Assembly (NCBI GenBank): GCA_016182965.1
Contig: JACPFM010000035.1
Location: 22,241 to 86,240, forward strand
Source of the DNA: Deltaproteobacteria bacterium
GTDB taxonomy: Bacteria; Myxococcota_A; Polyangia; Polyangiales; JADJMO01
Length of the DNA stretch: 64,000 nt
Direction of reading: 5' to 3'
Both the position numbers and the translations under genes were made by a program. The notes under the pieces are model-generated. The model ran no database searches. It was not told the origin of the DNA and was given only the letters and a program-made list of their open reading frames with translations. Position 1 is the first letter of the stretch; each line of letters opens with the position of its first letter. This document shows positions 9,499-15,782 of the stretch, one piece after another.

Positions 9499-10523
9499 CC
9501 GCGCTTCCGCGCCAGTCGCGTCGCCAGCTCCATCGCCGCCTTCATCCCGCGCGCATCGGCCCGCCCGGTGCCCGCGAGGTCGTACGCGGTTCCGTGATCG
9601 ACGCTCGTGCGGATGATCGGCATGCCGAGGGTGACGTTGACGGCGTCTCCGAAGGCCACGAGCTTCGACGGGATGGTCGCCTGGTCGTGGTACATCGCGA
9701 CGCAAGCAGCGTAGGCATGCTCGTGCACCGTTCTTCGGATCGCCGACTCCGCCGGCACCGGCCCGGCGATCGCGCGCGTGCGCCCCTCCGCGGCGAGCCG
9801 CTCGCGCGCGAGCGCGATGCCGGGATCGAGCACCGTGCGCTCCTCGTCACCGAGCAGCCCGGACTCGCCGGCGTGCGGATTGAGCGAGAGCACGGCGATC
9901 GCCAGCGTCGGGTCGACGTCGAGCTCGTCCATCAGGCGGGCCGTCCAGTACGTGGCGCGGGCGACGTCCTCGGCACGCAGCGACTGCGCCACCGCGCGCA
10001 ACGGGAGGTGCGTCGTAGCGAGCGAGATGGTCAGGGTTTGCGCCCAGAAGCACATGACAGTCTCGACCCCGCCCAAGCGTGCGCCGAGATGTTCGGTGTG
10101 CCCCAGGAACGTCGCGGCGCCCGGCGCGCCCGACGACGCGACGGCCGCTTTCGACGCCGGCCCCGTCACCAGGGCGTCGGCGTCGCCTCGCGCGACGAGA
10201 TCGCAGGCGGCGTCGATCCAAGCGAGCTGCGCAGCGCCACCCTCTGGGGTGGCCACCCCGGGGCGGGAGGCGTCCTGCGAGAGCGGCGGCGCGGCGGAAA
10301 GCACGCCAATTGCACGTGGCGGGAGCGATCGCGCCTCGTTCGCGTCGCTTACGGCGACGAGGCTCGCAGGAGATCCCACGATGTCGCCACGCGTGCGCAG
10401 GAGCGCGAGGTCGCCGACGAGCACGACGTCAGCGTCGCGGCGGTGCTCGATCGCTGCGCGCAGCGAAATCTCGGGACCGATGCCCGCGGGGCACCCGATC
10501 GAAACGGCCAGCATGGGTCGCAC
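9468..10523 (-). CDS. pdxA: 4-hydroxythreonine-4-phosphate dehydrogenase
   Basis: The enzyme catalyses a step of DXP-dependent pyridoxal 5'-phosphate synthesis, oxidising 4-phosphohydroxy-L-threonine with NAD. Family motifs appear in order: LAVSIGCPAGIGPEI, GHTEHL, THLPL, LNPHAGESGLLGDEE, AMYHDQATIPSK and the long RTSVDHGTAYDLAGTG block. The three metal-binding histidines (THLPL, NPHAG, YHDQ) are all present. The first motif reads GCPAG where GDPAG is usual. The GTG start at 10523 gives VRPMLAVS, matching the family N-terminus, and has a TACCTT hexamer 7 nt upstream; ATG 10514 and TTG 10532 are alternatives. Confidence 0.9.
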   Translation of the reverse strand: MRPMLAVSIGCPAGIGPEISLRAAIEHRRDADVVLVGDLALLRTRGDIVGSPASLVAVSDANEARSLPPRAIGVLSAAPPLSQDASRPGVATPEGGAAQLAWIDAACDLVARGDADALVTGPASKAAVASSGAPGAATFLGHTEHLGARLGGVETVMCFWAQTLTISLATTHLPLRAVAQSLRAEDVARATYWTARLMDELDVDPTLAIAVLSLNPHAGESGLLGDEERTVLDPGIALARERLAAEGRTRAIAGPVPAESAIRRTVHEHAYAACVAMYHDQATIPSKLVAFGDAVNVTLGMPIIRTSVDHGTAYDLAGTGRADARGMKAAMELATRLARKRGYQSTFSGAR

Positions 10524-10530
10524 GACCACC

Positions 10531-10536
10531 AAGGTA
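10531..10536 (-). promoter_or_regulatory. -10-like TACCTT, 7 nt before GTG 10523 (pdxA)
   Basis: On the minus strand TACCTT precedes the proposed pdxA GTG start by 7 nt with no Shine-Dalgarno sequence between them. It supports the GTG over the ATG nine bases downstream. Confidence 0.35.
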
Positions 10537-10683
10537 CCAGCGCGGACGGCCGACTGAGATCCGACCGCGCGACGTCTCGGTGGGTGGGCAATCGAACGAG
10601 ACTCCTTTCCGGTCGTAATCCTTCAAGGACGCGGTATACAGTTGGGACACCGACGCGATCCCCGATCGTGTTGCGGAGGGACG

Positions 10684-12114
10684 ATGCGCTCGAGCCTTCG
10701 ACTTACTTCCATCGTTGCATTGGCCTGCGGCCTCTCGGCTGCCTGCGTCGTCGGCTGCGGCGGCAGCGGCGGCACCTCAGAAGAGACGCCCGACACCGAG
10801 GTGCCCGACACCTCGACCGACACCGGCGTCGCGGAGGTCGAGATCGACTCGACACTGCCCGACACGACCGTCGAAGAGACCGACACGGGTGTCGTCGACA
10901 CCGGCGAGGTCGACACCGGTCTGCTCGACACCGGCGAGGTCGACACCGGCATGGTCGACACGGGCGAGGTCGACACGGGCCTCGTCGACACCGGCGAGGT
11001 CGACACCGGCATGGTCGACACCGGCCTGGTCGACACCGGCCTGGTCGACACGGGTCTGGTCGACACCGGCATCGTCGATCTCGGCTCGTGCGAGGTCGGC
11101 GGCGCGTGCGACGACGGCAACGCGTGCACCATCGGCGAGACCTACAACTCGTCGTGCGTCTGCGTCGGCGGCACCGCGAAGAGCTGCGACGACAGCAACG
11201 CCTGCACCGCCGACAGCTGCAACCCGACGAGCGGCTGCGCCCACGCGGCGACCGGCGAGGGCACCTCCTGCGCGCCGGGCAAGAAGTGCAACCTCGGCGT
11301 GTGCGACACGGTTTGCACGCCGGGTACGACGTGCACCGACGGCAACGCGTGCACCACGGGCGAGAAGTTGAACGACGCGTGCGTCTGCACCGGTGGAACC
11401 ACTGTCACGTGCAACGACGACAACGTGTGCACGACCGACACCTGCTCCACGACGACGGGCTGCGTCTACACGCCTGTCGCCGAGGACACCGCGTGCGGCG
11501 GCACGAACAAGTGCAAGGCTGGCGTCTGCACTTCGGTGACCCCGCCGACCGTGACGTTCGCGGCTCCTGTCGACAACCTGGCGCAGTCCTATGTCACCAG
11601 CAAGACCTGTCAGTCGATCGAGTTCAAGGTCACGTGGACAGCTGCACAGGGCTTCCGCGACATGCGCTGGGACTTCATCCCGCCCACTTCGACGTCAGTC
11701 GGAGGGGGCGCCTTGAAAGGCGGCGGGTGTGGCTATCCGCTCGTCTACAACTACTACATGGCTTCTACCGTCTACGACGGGCGTACGAGCGGCACTTTCA
11801 GTGAGTACGTCGCGACGGCCGGGGAGTACTCCGGCTCTGCTGGAGCGGGGCGCTGGTTGTGGTGTGTCGAGCCGGGCAGCACTTCTCCGGAGACCGCGGT
11901 CGTCAGCCGGACCGCACCTGAGTTCACGGCGCCATATCCGCCGGCTTCGCCGAGCGTGATGACGCTGTCCGACTACTGCTACTACACGAAAGGCGGCGGC
12001 GGGACGGCGCCTCCGACGACGGATACCCTTTCGCAGTGGACGGTGCGCGTCACGCTCACCGACAAGTCGGGCGCTTCGGCGGTCGCGACCAAGAAGTTCT
12101 GGCTCTATCAGTGA
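10684..12114 (+). CDS. Lipoprotein with VDTG tandem repeats and Cys-rich modules
   Basis: The protein has 476 residues. The signal peptide ends in LSAAC or the nearby VVGC; both are possible lipidation sites. A Thr/Asp-rich linker contains about 14 copies of a tetrapeptide of the VDTG type, encoded by a 12-bp tandem repeat (10891-11073). Cys-rich modules of the pattern DDGNACT-GE...CVC and DDSNACTADSC...GC follow, a type common in myxobacterial surface proteins. The last 190 residues form a domain I do not recognise, rich in Thr, Ser and aromatic residues. A GGAGGG sequence 3 nt before ATG decides the start. It lies 11 bp before the MYXO-CTERM gene, so the two are probably co-transcribed. Confidence 0.78.
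   Translation: MRSSLRLTSIVALACGLSAACVVGCGGSGGTSEETPDTEVPDTSTDTGVAEVEIDSTLPDTTVEETDTGVVDTGEVDTGLLDTGEVDTGMVDTGEVDTGLVDTGEVDTGMVDTGLVDTGLVDTGLVDTGIVDLGSCEVGGACDDGNACTIGETYNSSCVCVGGTAKSCDDSNACTADSCNPTSGCAHAATGEGTSCAPGKKCNLGVCDTVCTPGTTCTDGNACTTGEKLNDACVCTGGTTVTCNDDNVCTTDTCSTTTGCVYTPVAEDTACGGTNKCKAGVCTSVTPPTVTFAAPVDNLAQSYVTSKTCQSIEFKVTWTAAQGFRDMRWDFIPPTSTSVGGGALKGGGCGYPLVYNYYMASTVYDGRTSGTFSEYVATAGEYSGSAGAGRWLWCVEPGSTSPETAVVSRTAPEFTAPYPPASPSVMTLSDYCYYTKGGGGTAPPTTDTLSQWTVRVTLTDKSGASAVATKKFWLYQ
10891..11073 (+). repeat. 12-bp coding tandem repeat (VDTG)
   Basis: About 14 near-identical 12-bp units (GTCGACACCGGC with GAG, CTG, ATG or ATC codon variants) keep the reading frame and encode Asp/Thr tetrapeptides just after the lipobox. 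Confidence 0.85.
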
Positions 12115-12125
12115 CGGAGAGTGCG

Positions 12126-13292
12126 ATGAAGACTGCATCTCGTCTGCTCACGTACGTGGCGCTCTCTGCTGCCGTTCTCGTCGGCACCGTCGTCGCTCCG
12201 AGCGACGCGCAGGCGGCGCCGGGCACCTGCAAATGCAACAGCGGGTGTCACGCCAGCCCGGGGCAATGCGTCAAGGGCGCTGCATGCAACATCGGCTACG
12301 CGCCGACTTGCGGCTACCGTGGCGCCGATGCCGGGGCAGGCTGCCCGAATGTCGAGTACATCTCGTGTAACGGGACCTGTACCTGCACTCCCATTCCTGG
12401 CTACTGCGAGTCCATCGGCGGCGCCGAGTACTGCGACACCGGCGTTCCCGACACCTTCGTTCCCGACACATTCGTGCCGGATACCTACGTCGAGGACACC
12501 TACGTCCCCCCGGACACGTACGTCCCGCCCGATACCTACGTCCCGCCGGACACCTACGTTCCGCCGGCCGACGTGGAGATCGACACGTACGTCCCGCCGG
12601 ACACGTACGTTCCGCCGGACACGTACGTCCCGCCGGACACGTACGTCCCGCCGGACACGTACGAGCCGCCGGACACGTACGTCCCGCCGGAGGACACGTA
12701 CGTCCCGCCGACGGACACATGTGACCCGCTCGTCTGCCTTCCGACGACCAAGACCGTCGTCATCCCCGGCGAGTGCGATCCCTACTGCGCCCCGCCGTGC
12801 GGCGGCGGCGAGTTCAAGTGCGCGGGCCTCGCGGGCACGACCTGCAGCGACGGCTTCTGCGTCCCCAAGTGTCTCGTCACCCCGTGCGGCGACTGCAAGC
12901 GCTGCAGCCTCGGCGACGGCACCTGCTACGACGATCCGAGCGCCTGCGACGGCGGCGTCCCCGACGGCTGGGAAGGCGGCACGGGCCTCGACACCGGCGC
13001 GGCCACCGACAGCGACGGGGACGGTGGCGGCTCCGACACCGGCGAGCCGGTCGACAGCACCATCAGCTTCGACACCGGCACCACCGGCGACGACGCGACG
13101 GTCGGGCCCGACGGCTCCACCGGCGCCGACACCGGCGACATCTTCGGGCCGGGCGGCGCGGGCGAAGAGCTCTCGACGCAGGGCGGCTGCGGCTGCAGCG
13201 TCCCGGGCAGCGCGTCCGACACCACGCTCGCCCTCCTCGGCGCGGCGGCGGCCCTCGCCATCGTGTTCGCTCGACGTCGCCGCGACGACTGA
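12126..13292 (+). CDS. MYXO-CTERM surface protein with DTYVPP repeats
   Basis: The protein has 388 residues: a signal peptide (LLTYVALSAAVLVG...AQA), a Cys-rich module (CKCNSGCHASPGQC), about 14 units of a DTYVPP-type hexapeptide, a second Cys-rich module, and an Asp/Thr/Gly-rich stalk. The C-terminus has GGCGCSVPG, a hydrophobic helix (TLALLGAAAALAIVFA) and RRRRDD. This is the tripartite MYXO-CTERM sorting signal, which in myxobacteria is cleaved by a myxosortase near the Cys motif so that the protein reaches the outer surface. GGAGAG 5 nt upstream fixes the ATG. No myxosortase gene is in the window. It probably acts together with the upstream VDTG lipoprotein. Confidence 0.85.
   Translation: MKTASRLLTYVALSAAVLVGTVVAPSDAQAAPGTCKCNSGCHASPGQCVKGAACNIGYAPTCGYRGADAGAGCPNVEYISCNGTCTCTPIPGYCESIGGAEYCDTGVPDTFVPDTFVPDTYVEDTYVPPDTYVPPDTYVPPDTYVPPADVEIDTYVPPDTYVPPDTYVPPDTYVPPDTYEPPDTYVPPEDTYVPPTDTCDPLVCLPTTKTVVIPGECDPYCAPPCGGGEFKCAGLAGTTCSDGFCVPKCLVTPCGDCKRCSLGDGTCYDDPSACDGGVPDGWEGGTGLDTGAATDSDGDGGGSDTGEPVDSTISFDTGTTGDDATVGPDGSTGADTGDIFGPGGAGEELSTQGGCGCSVPGSASDTTLALLGAAAALAIVFARRRRDD
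12450..12718 (+). repeat. 18-bp coding tandem repeat (DTYVPP)
   Basis: Tandem 18-bp units keep the frame and encode DTYVPP with occasional variants (DTFVP, DTYEPP, an inserted ADVEI). The central copies are nearly identical, a sign of recent expansion or slippage. Confidence 0.85.
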
Positions 13293-13311
13293 CCCGCGGC
13301 GGTAGCACCCT

Positions 13312-13346
13312 TCGACCCGCGCGCGACGCCCTCGCGCGCGGGTCGA
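13312..13346. terminator. Bidirectional terminator-like hairpin between convergent genes
   Basis: A perfect 15-bp inverted repeat with a 5-nt loop (arms 13312-13326 and 13332-13346) lies in the 60-bp gap between the convergent MYXO-CTERM and antitoxin genes. There is no T-run on either side, so it may need Rho or act by structure alone. Confidence 0.55.
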
Positions 13347-13352
13347 GTCGTC

Positions 13353-13784
13353 TCATGCGACGCGCTCGAGGAGCTCGGCGATCGCGCGACGGACGAGCGC
13401 GTGCACAGTCGTGCCCTCTCTTCGGGCTCGACGCTCGAGCTCGTCCCACGCGGCGGGGGGCAGCCGAACGGAACGAGTCACCGTCGGCCCGACCTCGGCG
13501 TCGCGGCGCGGCCGGCCCCGGCCTTCCTGCAGGATCAGCGCACCGGCGGCGACTCGTTTCGCGTACGGGTTCGAACGCACCGTCGTGCGATCGAAGTCGG
13601 CTTCGGGGATCTCTTCCAGCGAAGACCGGGACGGCGACTCGTGCGCCACCGCGATGCCCTCGCGCGCGACGCGGCGGGCAAATCGGTTGCGTCGAACGCG
13701 GTAGCGTTCGAAGTCGACGGCCGGGAGCTCGCGGAGCGTGGCCGCGGTGGGCTCTCGAGAGCGGCTATTCCGTGCCTTCTTCAT
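13353..13784 (-). CDS. Antitoxin of the BrnT-type pair, with duplicated N-terminal motif and ribbon-helix-helix-like C-terminus
   Basis: The protein has 143 residues. Two copies of a similar segment are visible: LRELPAVDFERYRVRRNRFARRVA (about 16-40) and LEEIPEADFDRTTVRSNPYAKRVA (about 53-77), each followed by a short Ala/Gly segment. The DF-R-x-V-x-NPYAKR motif usually occurs once in such antitoxins. The last 50 residues (VTRSVRLPPAAWDELERRA...VHALVRRAIAEL) look like a CopG/ribbon-helix-helix DNA-binding domain. AGGAG 5 nt before ATG 13784 fixes the start. The gene overlaps the toxin 3' end by 20 bp. Toxin before antitoxin is the usual BrnT/BrnA order. Confidence 0.75.
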   Translation of the reverse strand: MKKARNSRSREPTAATLRELPAVDFERYRVRRNRFARRVAREGIAVAHESPSRSSLEEIPEADFDRTTVRSNPYAKRVAAGALILQEGRGRPRRDAEVGPTVTRSVRLPPAAWDELERRARREGTTVHALVRRAIAELLERVA

Positions 13785-14037
13785 ACCTACTCCTCTCATG
13801 CCTCGTCGCAAACCGCGCGCTGACGATGCGCACGTGGTCGTCGATGAGCTCTGCGAACACGGTGAACAGCACGCGGTCGCGCGTCGAAGCTCCGATGAGC
13901 ACGAGCCGCTCCGGGTGACCCGCCTCGTCCAACACGAGCGCCAGCGGATCTGCAAAGCAGGTCACCGCCTCGTCGAAGGTGACGCCATGCTTGCGCTTGT
14001 TGATGGCCGCCTTCTTCGGATCCCATTCGAAGCGCAT
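13765..14037 (-). CDS. brnT: BrnT-family toxin (DUF497)
   Basis: The protein has 90 residues and starts MRFEWDPKKAAINKRKHGV, the diagnostic N-terminus of BrnT/DUF497 ribonuclease-like toxins. FDEAVTCFADP, a central ERLVLIGAST segment and the C-terminal VRIVSARFATRHERSRYEEG block follow. The length fits the family. The toxin lies first in the operon and the antitoxin start is inside its 3' end. A TACAGT hexamer with an upstream TG (extended -10) lies 6 nt before the ATG. This promoter region is unusually AT-rich for the window, as expected for an autoregulated toxin-antitoxin operator. Confidence 0.85.
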   Translation of the reverse strand: MRFEWDPKKAAINKRKHGVTFDEAVTCFADPLALVLDEAGHPERLVLIGASTRDRVLFTVFAELIDDHVRIVSARFATRHERSRYEEGTE

Positions 14038-14043
14038 GCAATA

Positions 14044-14049
14044 ACTGTA
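14044..14049 (-). promoter_or_regulatory. Extended -10-like TACAGT, 6 nt before brnT ATG
   Basis: The minus strand reads TGTTACAGT then 6 nt to ATG 14037. It combines an extended -10 (TG-N-TANNNT) with leaderless spacing, and its AT content stands out from its surroundings. Confidence 0.45.
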
Positions 14050-14107
14050 ACACACCAATGCTGCGCACACGAGCGCATCGGCCGCGACGGCGGTGCGTCC
14101 AACGAGC

Positions 14108-14350
14108 ATGCCTACCGACCTGATCGTCACGGTCGCCCTCTCGGTCGCCCTCGCCGCGTGGGTCACCGATCACGTGGCGCTGTCGGTCGGGTTGCTCCGC
14201 CGCAAACCGCGCTGGCGAGGCGTGGTGGCGCTGATCGTCGCGCCGCTCGCACCCGTGTTCGGCTTCGGCGCGCGGCTGCGTCTCCGGAGCGCGCTGTGGA
14301 TCGTGTTGGCGATCGCCTACGTCGCGCTGCGCCTGCGGGCCTACGCCTGA
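14108..14350 (+). CDS. Small membrane protein
   Basis: The protein has 80 residues with two to three hydrophobic segments (LIVTVALSVALAAWV, VALIVAPLAPVFGFG, ALWIVLAIAYVALRL) and Arg-rich loops. It is divergent from brnT and convergent with cca, overlapping the cca 3' end by 10 bp. GTG 14093 is an alternative start. I do not recognise a family. Confidence 0.5.
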   Translation: MPTDLIVTVALSVALAAWVTDHVALSVGLLRRKPRWRGVVALIVAPLAPVFGFGARLRLRSALWIVLAIAYVALRLRAYA

Positions 14351-15765
14351 TCGCGCTTCTTCTTCGCGTCGTCGGGGATGGTCGGCAGGACCTCGGCGGC
14401 GCGCGCGAGCAGCGCCCCGGGCGTGTTGCGCGAGGGCTCCTCGAGCACGTCCTCGAGCAGCCGATCGAGCAGCACGCCCATGCGCGGGCCGGGGCGCATT
14501 CCGAGCTGCTCCATCAGCTCCTTGCCGCCGATCGCCAGATCGCGCGCGGTGAGCGCCTCGCCCTTGGCGATGATCTCGGCGACGCGCACCTTCAGCTCCG
14601 CGAGCGGGGCGAGGTCGGGCGCCGCGTCGCGGTCCTTGCCGCGGAGGTCGGCCTCGTTCAGCGCGTACAGATCGTCGAGTCGCTCGCGGCCGATGCGGCG
14701 GATCCAGCGGCGCACGGCGGCGTCGGACCAGGTGCCGTCGTAGCAGACGAGGTGGTGACGCACGAGGTGGGTCACCCGCGTGCGCTCGTCGTTCGAGAAG
14801 CGGAGCCGCGCGAGCACCGGGTCGACCAGCTCGGCGCCGACGCGCTCGTGCTCGTAGAAGGTCCAGTCCTGGGTCTTGTCGCTGAAGGCGCGCGTCGCGG
14901 GCTTGCCGACGTCGTGGAGGAGCGCCGACAAGCGCAGCACCGGATCGCCCGTGCACGCGTCGACGCAGGCCATCGCGTGGTGCCACACGTCGTAGCGGTG
15001 CCACTTGTTCTGCTCGCAGCCGACCTGCGGCAGGAGCTCGGGCGCGCTGACCTCGAGGAGGCCGTGCTCGCGCATCACCTCGAACGCTCGCGACGGCGCG
15101 CGCGCTTTGAGCGCCTTCATCCACTCGTCGCGCACCCGCTCGGCGGAGACCTTGCGGTAGGTGTCGAGGGCAGGGCGGATCGCCGCGGCGGTGGCCGGGT
15201 CGAGCTCGAAGTCGAGCGTCGCCACGAAGCGCGCCGCGCGCAGGGCGCGGAGGCCGTCCTCGGCGAAGCGCTGCGAGGCGTCGCCGACGGCGCGCAGCAC
15301 CTTGCGCTGCAGATCGACGTGGCCGTCGAACGGATCGATGAGCGCCGCGTCGCCCTCGCGCAGCGGGTCGAGCGCGATGGCGTTCACCGTGAAGTCGCGC
15401 CGGGCGAGATCGGCCACGATGTCGTCGACGAACACCACCGCGTCGGGGCGGCGCCCGTCGGTGTAGGTGGTCTCGCCGCGGAGCGTGGTCACCTCGAACG
15501 AACCCTCTCCGTTCTCGCCGTGAAGGCCGTGGAGGTGCACGGTGACCGTGCCGTGCTGGATGCCCGTGGGGATCACGCGGCGGAACGCCTTCATCACCTC
15601 TTCGGGTCGCGCGCTGGTGGCGACGTCCCAGTCGCCGGCGCGCGCGCCGCGGAGCAGATCGCGCACGCAGCCGCCGACGATCCACGCGCGGTGGCCCTTC
15701 TCGCGGAGGCGCGCGCACACCGTGAGCACGCCCGCAGGGATCAAACGAGGATCGAACGAGGTCAT
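14341..15765 (-). CDS. cca: CCA tRNA nucleotidyltransferase / poly(A) polymerase family protein with HD domain
   Basis: The protein has 474 residues. The nucleotidyltransferase head has IVGGCVRDLLRG followed by the catalytic DWD (class II pol-beta superfamily). RRDFTVNAIALD, EDGLRALRAARF and a C-terminal HD phosphohydrolase domain (LSALLHDVGKPATR) follow. The enzyme adds or repairs the 3' CCA of tRNAs. It is probably essential here because neither tRNA gene in this window encodes CCA. It lies 17 bp downstream of a Ser/Thr kinase gene, probably in the same transcript. Poly(A) polymerase specificity cannot be excluded from sequence alone. Confidence 0.87.
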   Translation of the reverse strand: MTSFDPRLIPAGVLTVCARLREKGHRAWIVGGCVRDLLRGARAGDWDVATSARPEEVMKAFRRVIPTGIQHGTVTVHLHGLHGENGEGSFEVTTLRGETTYTDGRRPDAVVFVDDIVADLARRDFTVNAIALDPLREGDAALIDPFDGHVDLQRKVLRAVGDASQRFAEDGLRALRAARFVATLDFELDPATAAAIRPALDTYRKVSAERVRDEWMKALKARAPSRAFEVMREHGLLEVSAPELLPQVGCEQNKWHRYDVWHHAMACVDACTGDPVLRLSALLHDVGKPATRAFSDKTQDWTFYEHERVGAELVDPVLARLRFSNDERTRVTHLVRHHLVCYDGTWSDAAVRRWIRRIGRERLDDLYALNEADLRGKDRDAAPDLAPLAELKVRVAEIIAKGEALTARDLAIGGKELMEQLGMRPGPRMGVLLDRLLEDVLEEPSRNTPGALLARAAEVLPTIPDDAKKKRDQA

Positions 15766-15782
15766 CGCGCGATGACGCGAGG

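Noticed and set aside
10891..11073. Possible noncoding satellite or CRISPR-like array
   Set aside because: The 12-bp period keeps an open frame with a signal peptide upstream and Cys-rich modules downstream, so it is coding.
13784..13955. N-terminal extension of the antitoxin beyond ATG 13784
   Set aside because: The extra codons overlap the toxin coding region in another frame and are Arg/Ser/Cys-rich; AGGAG before 13784 marks the start.
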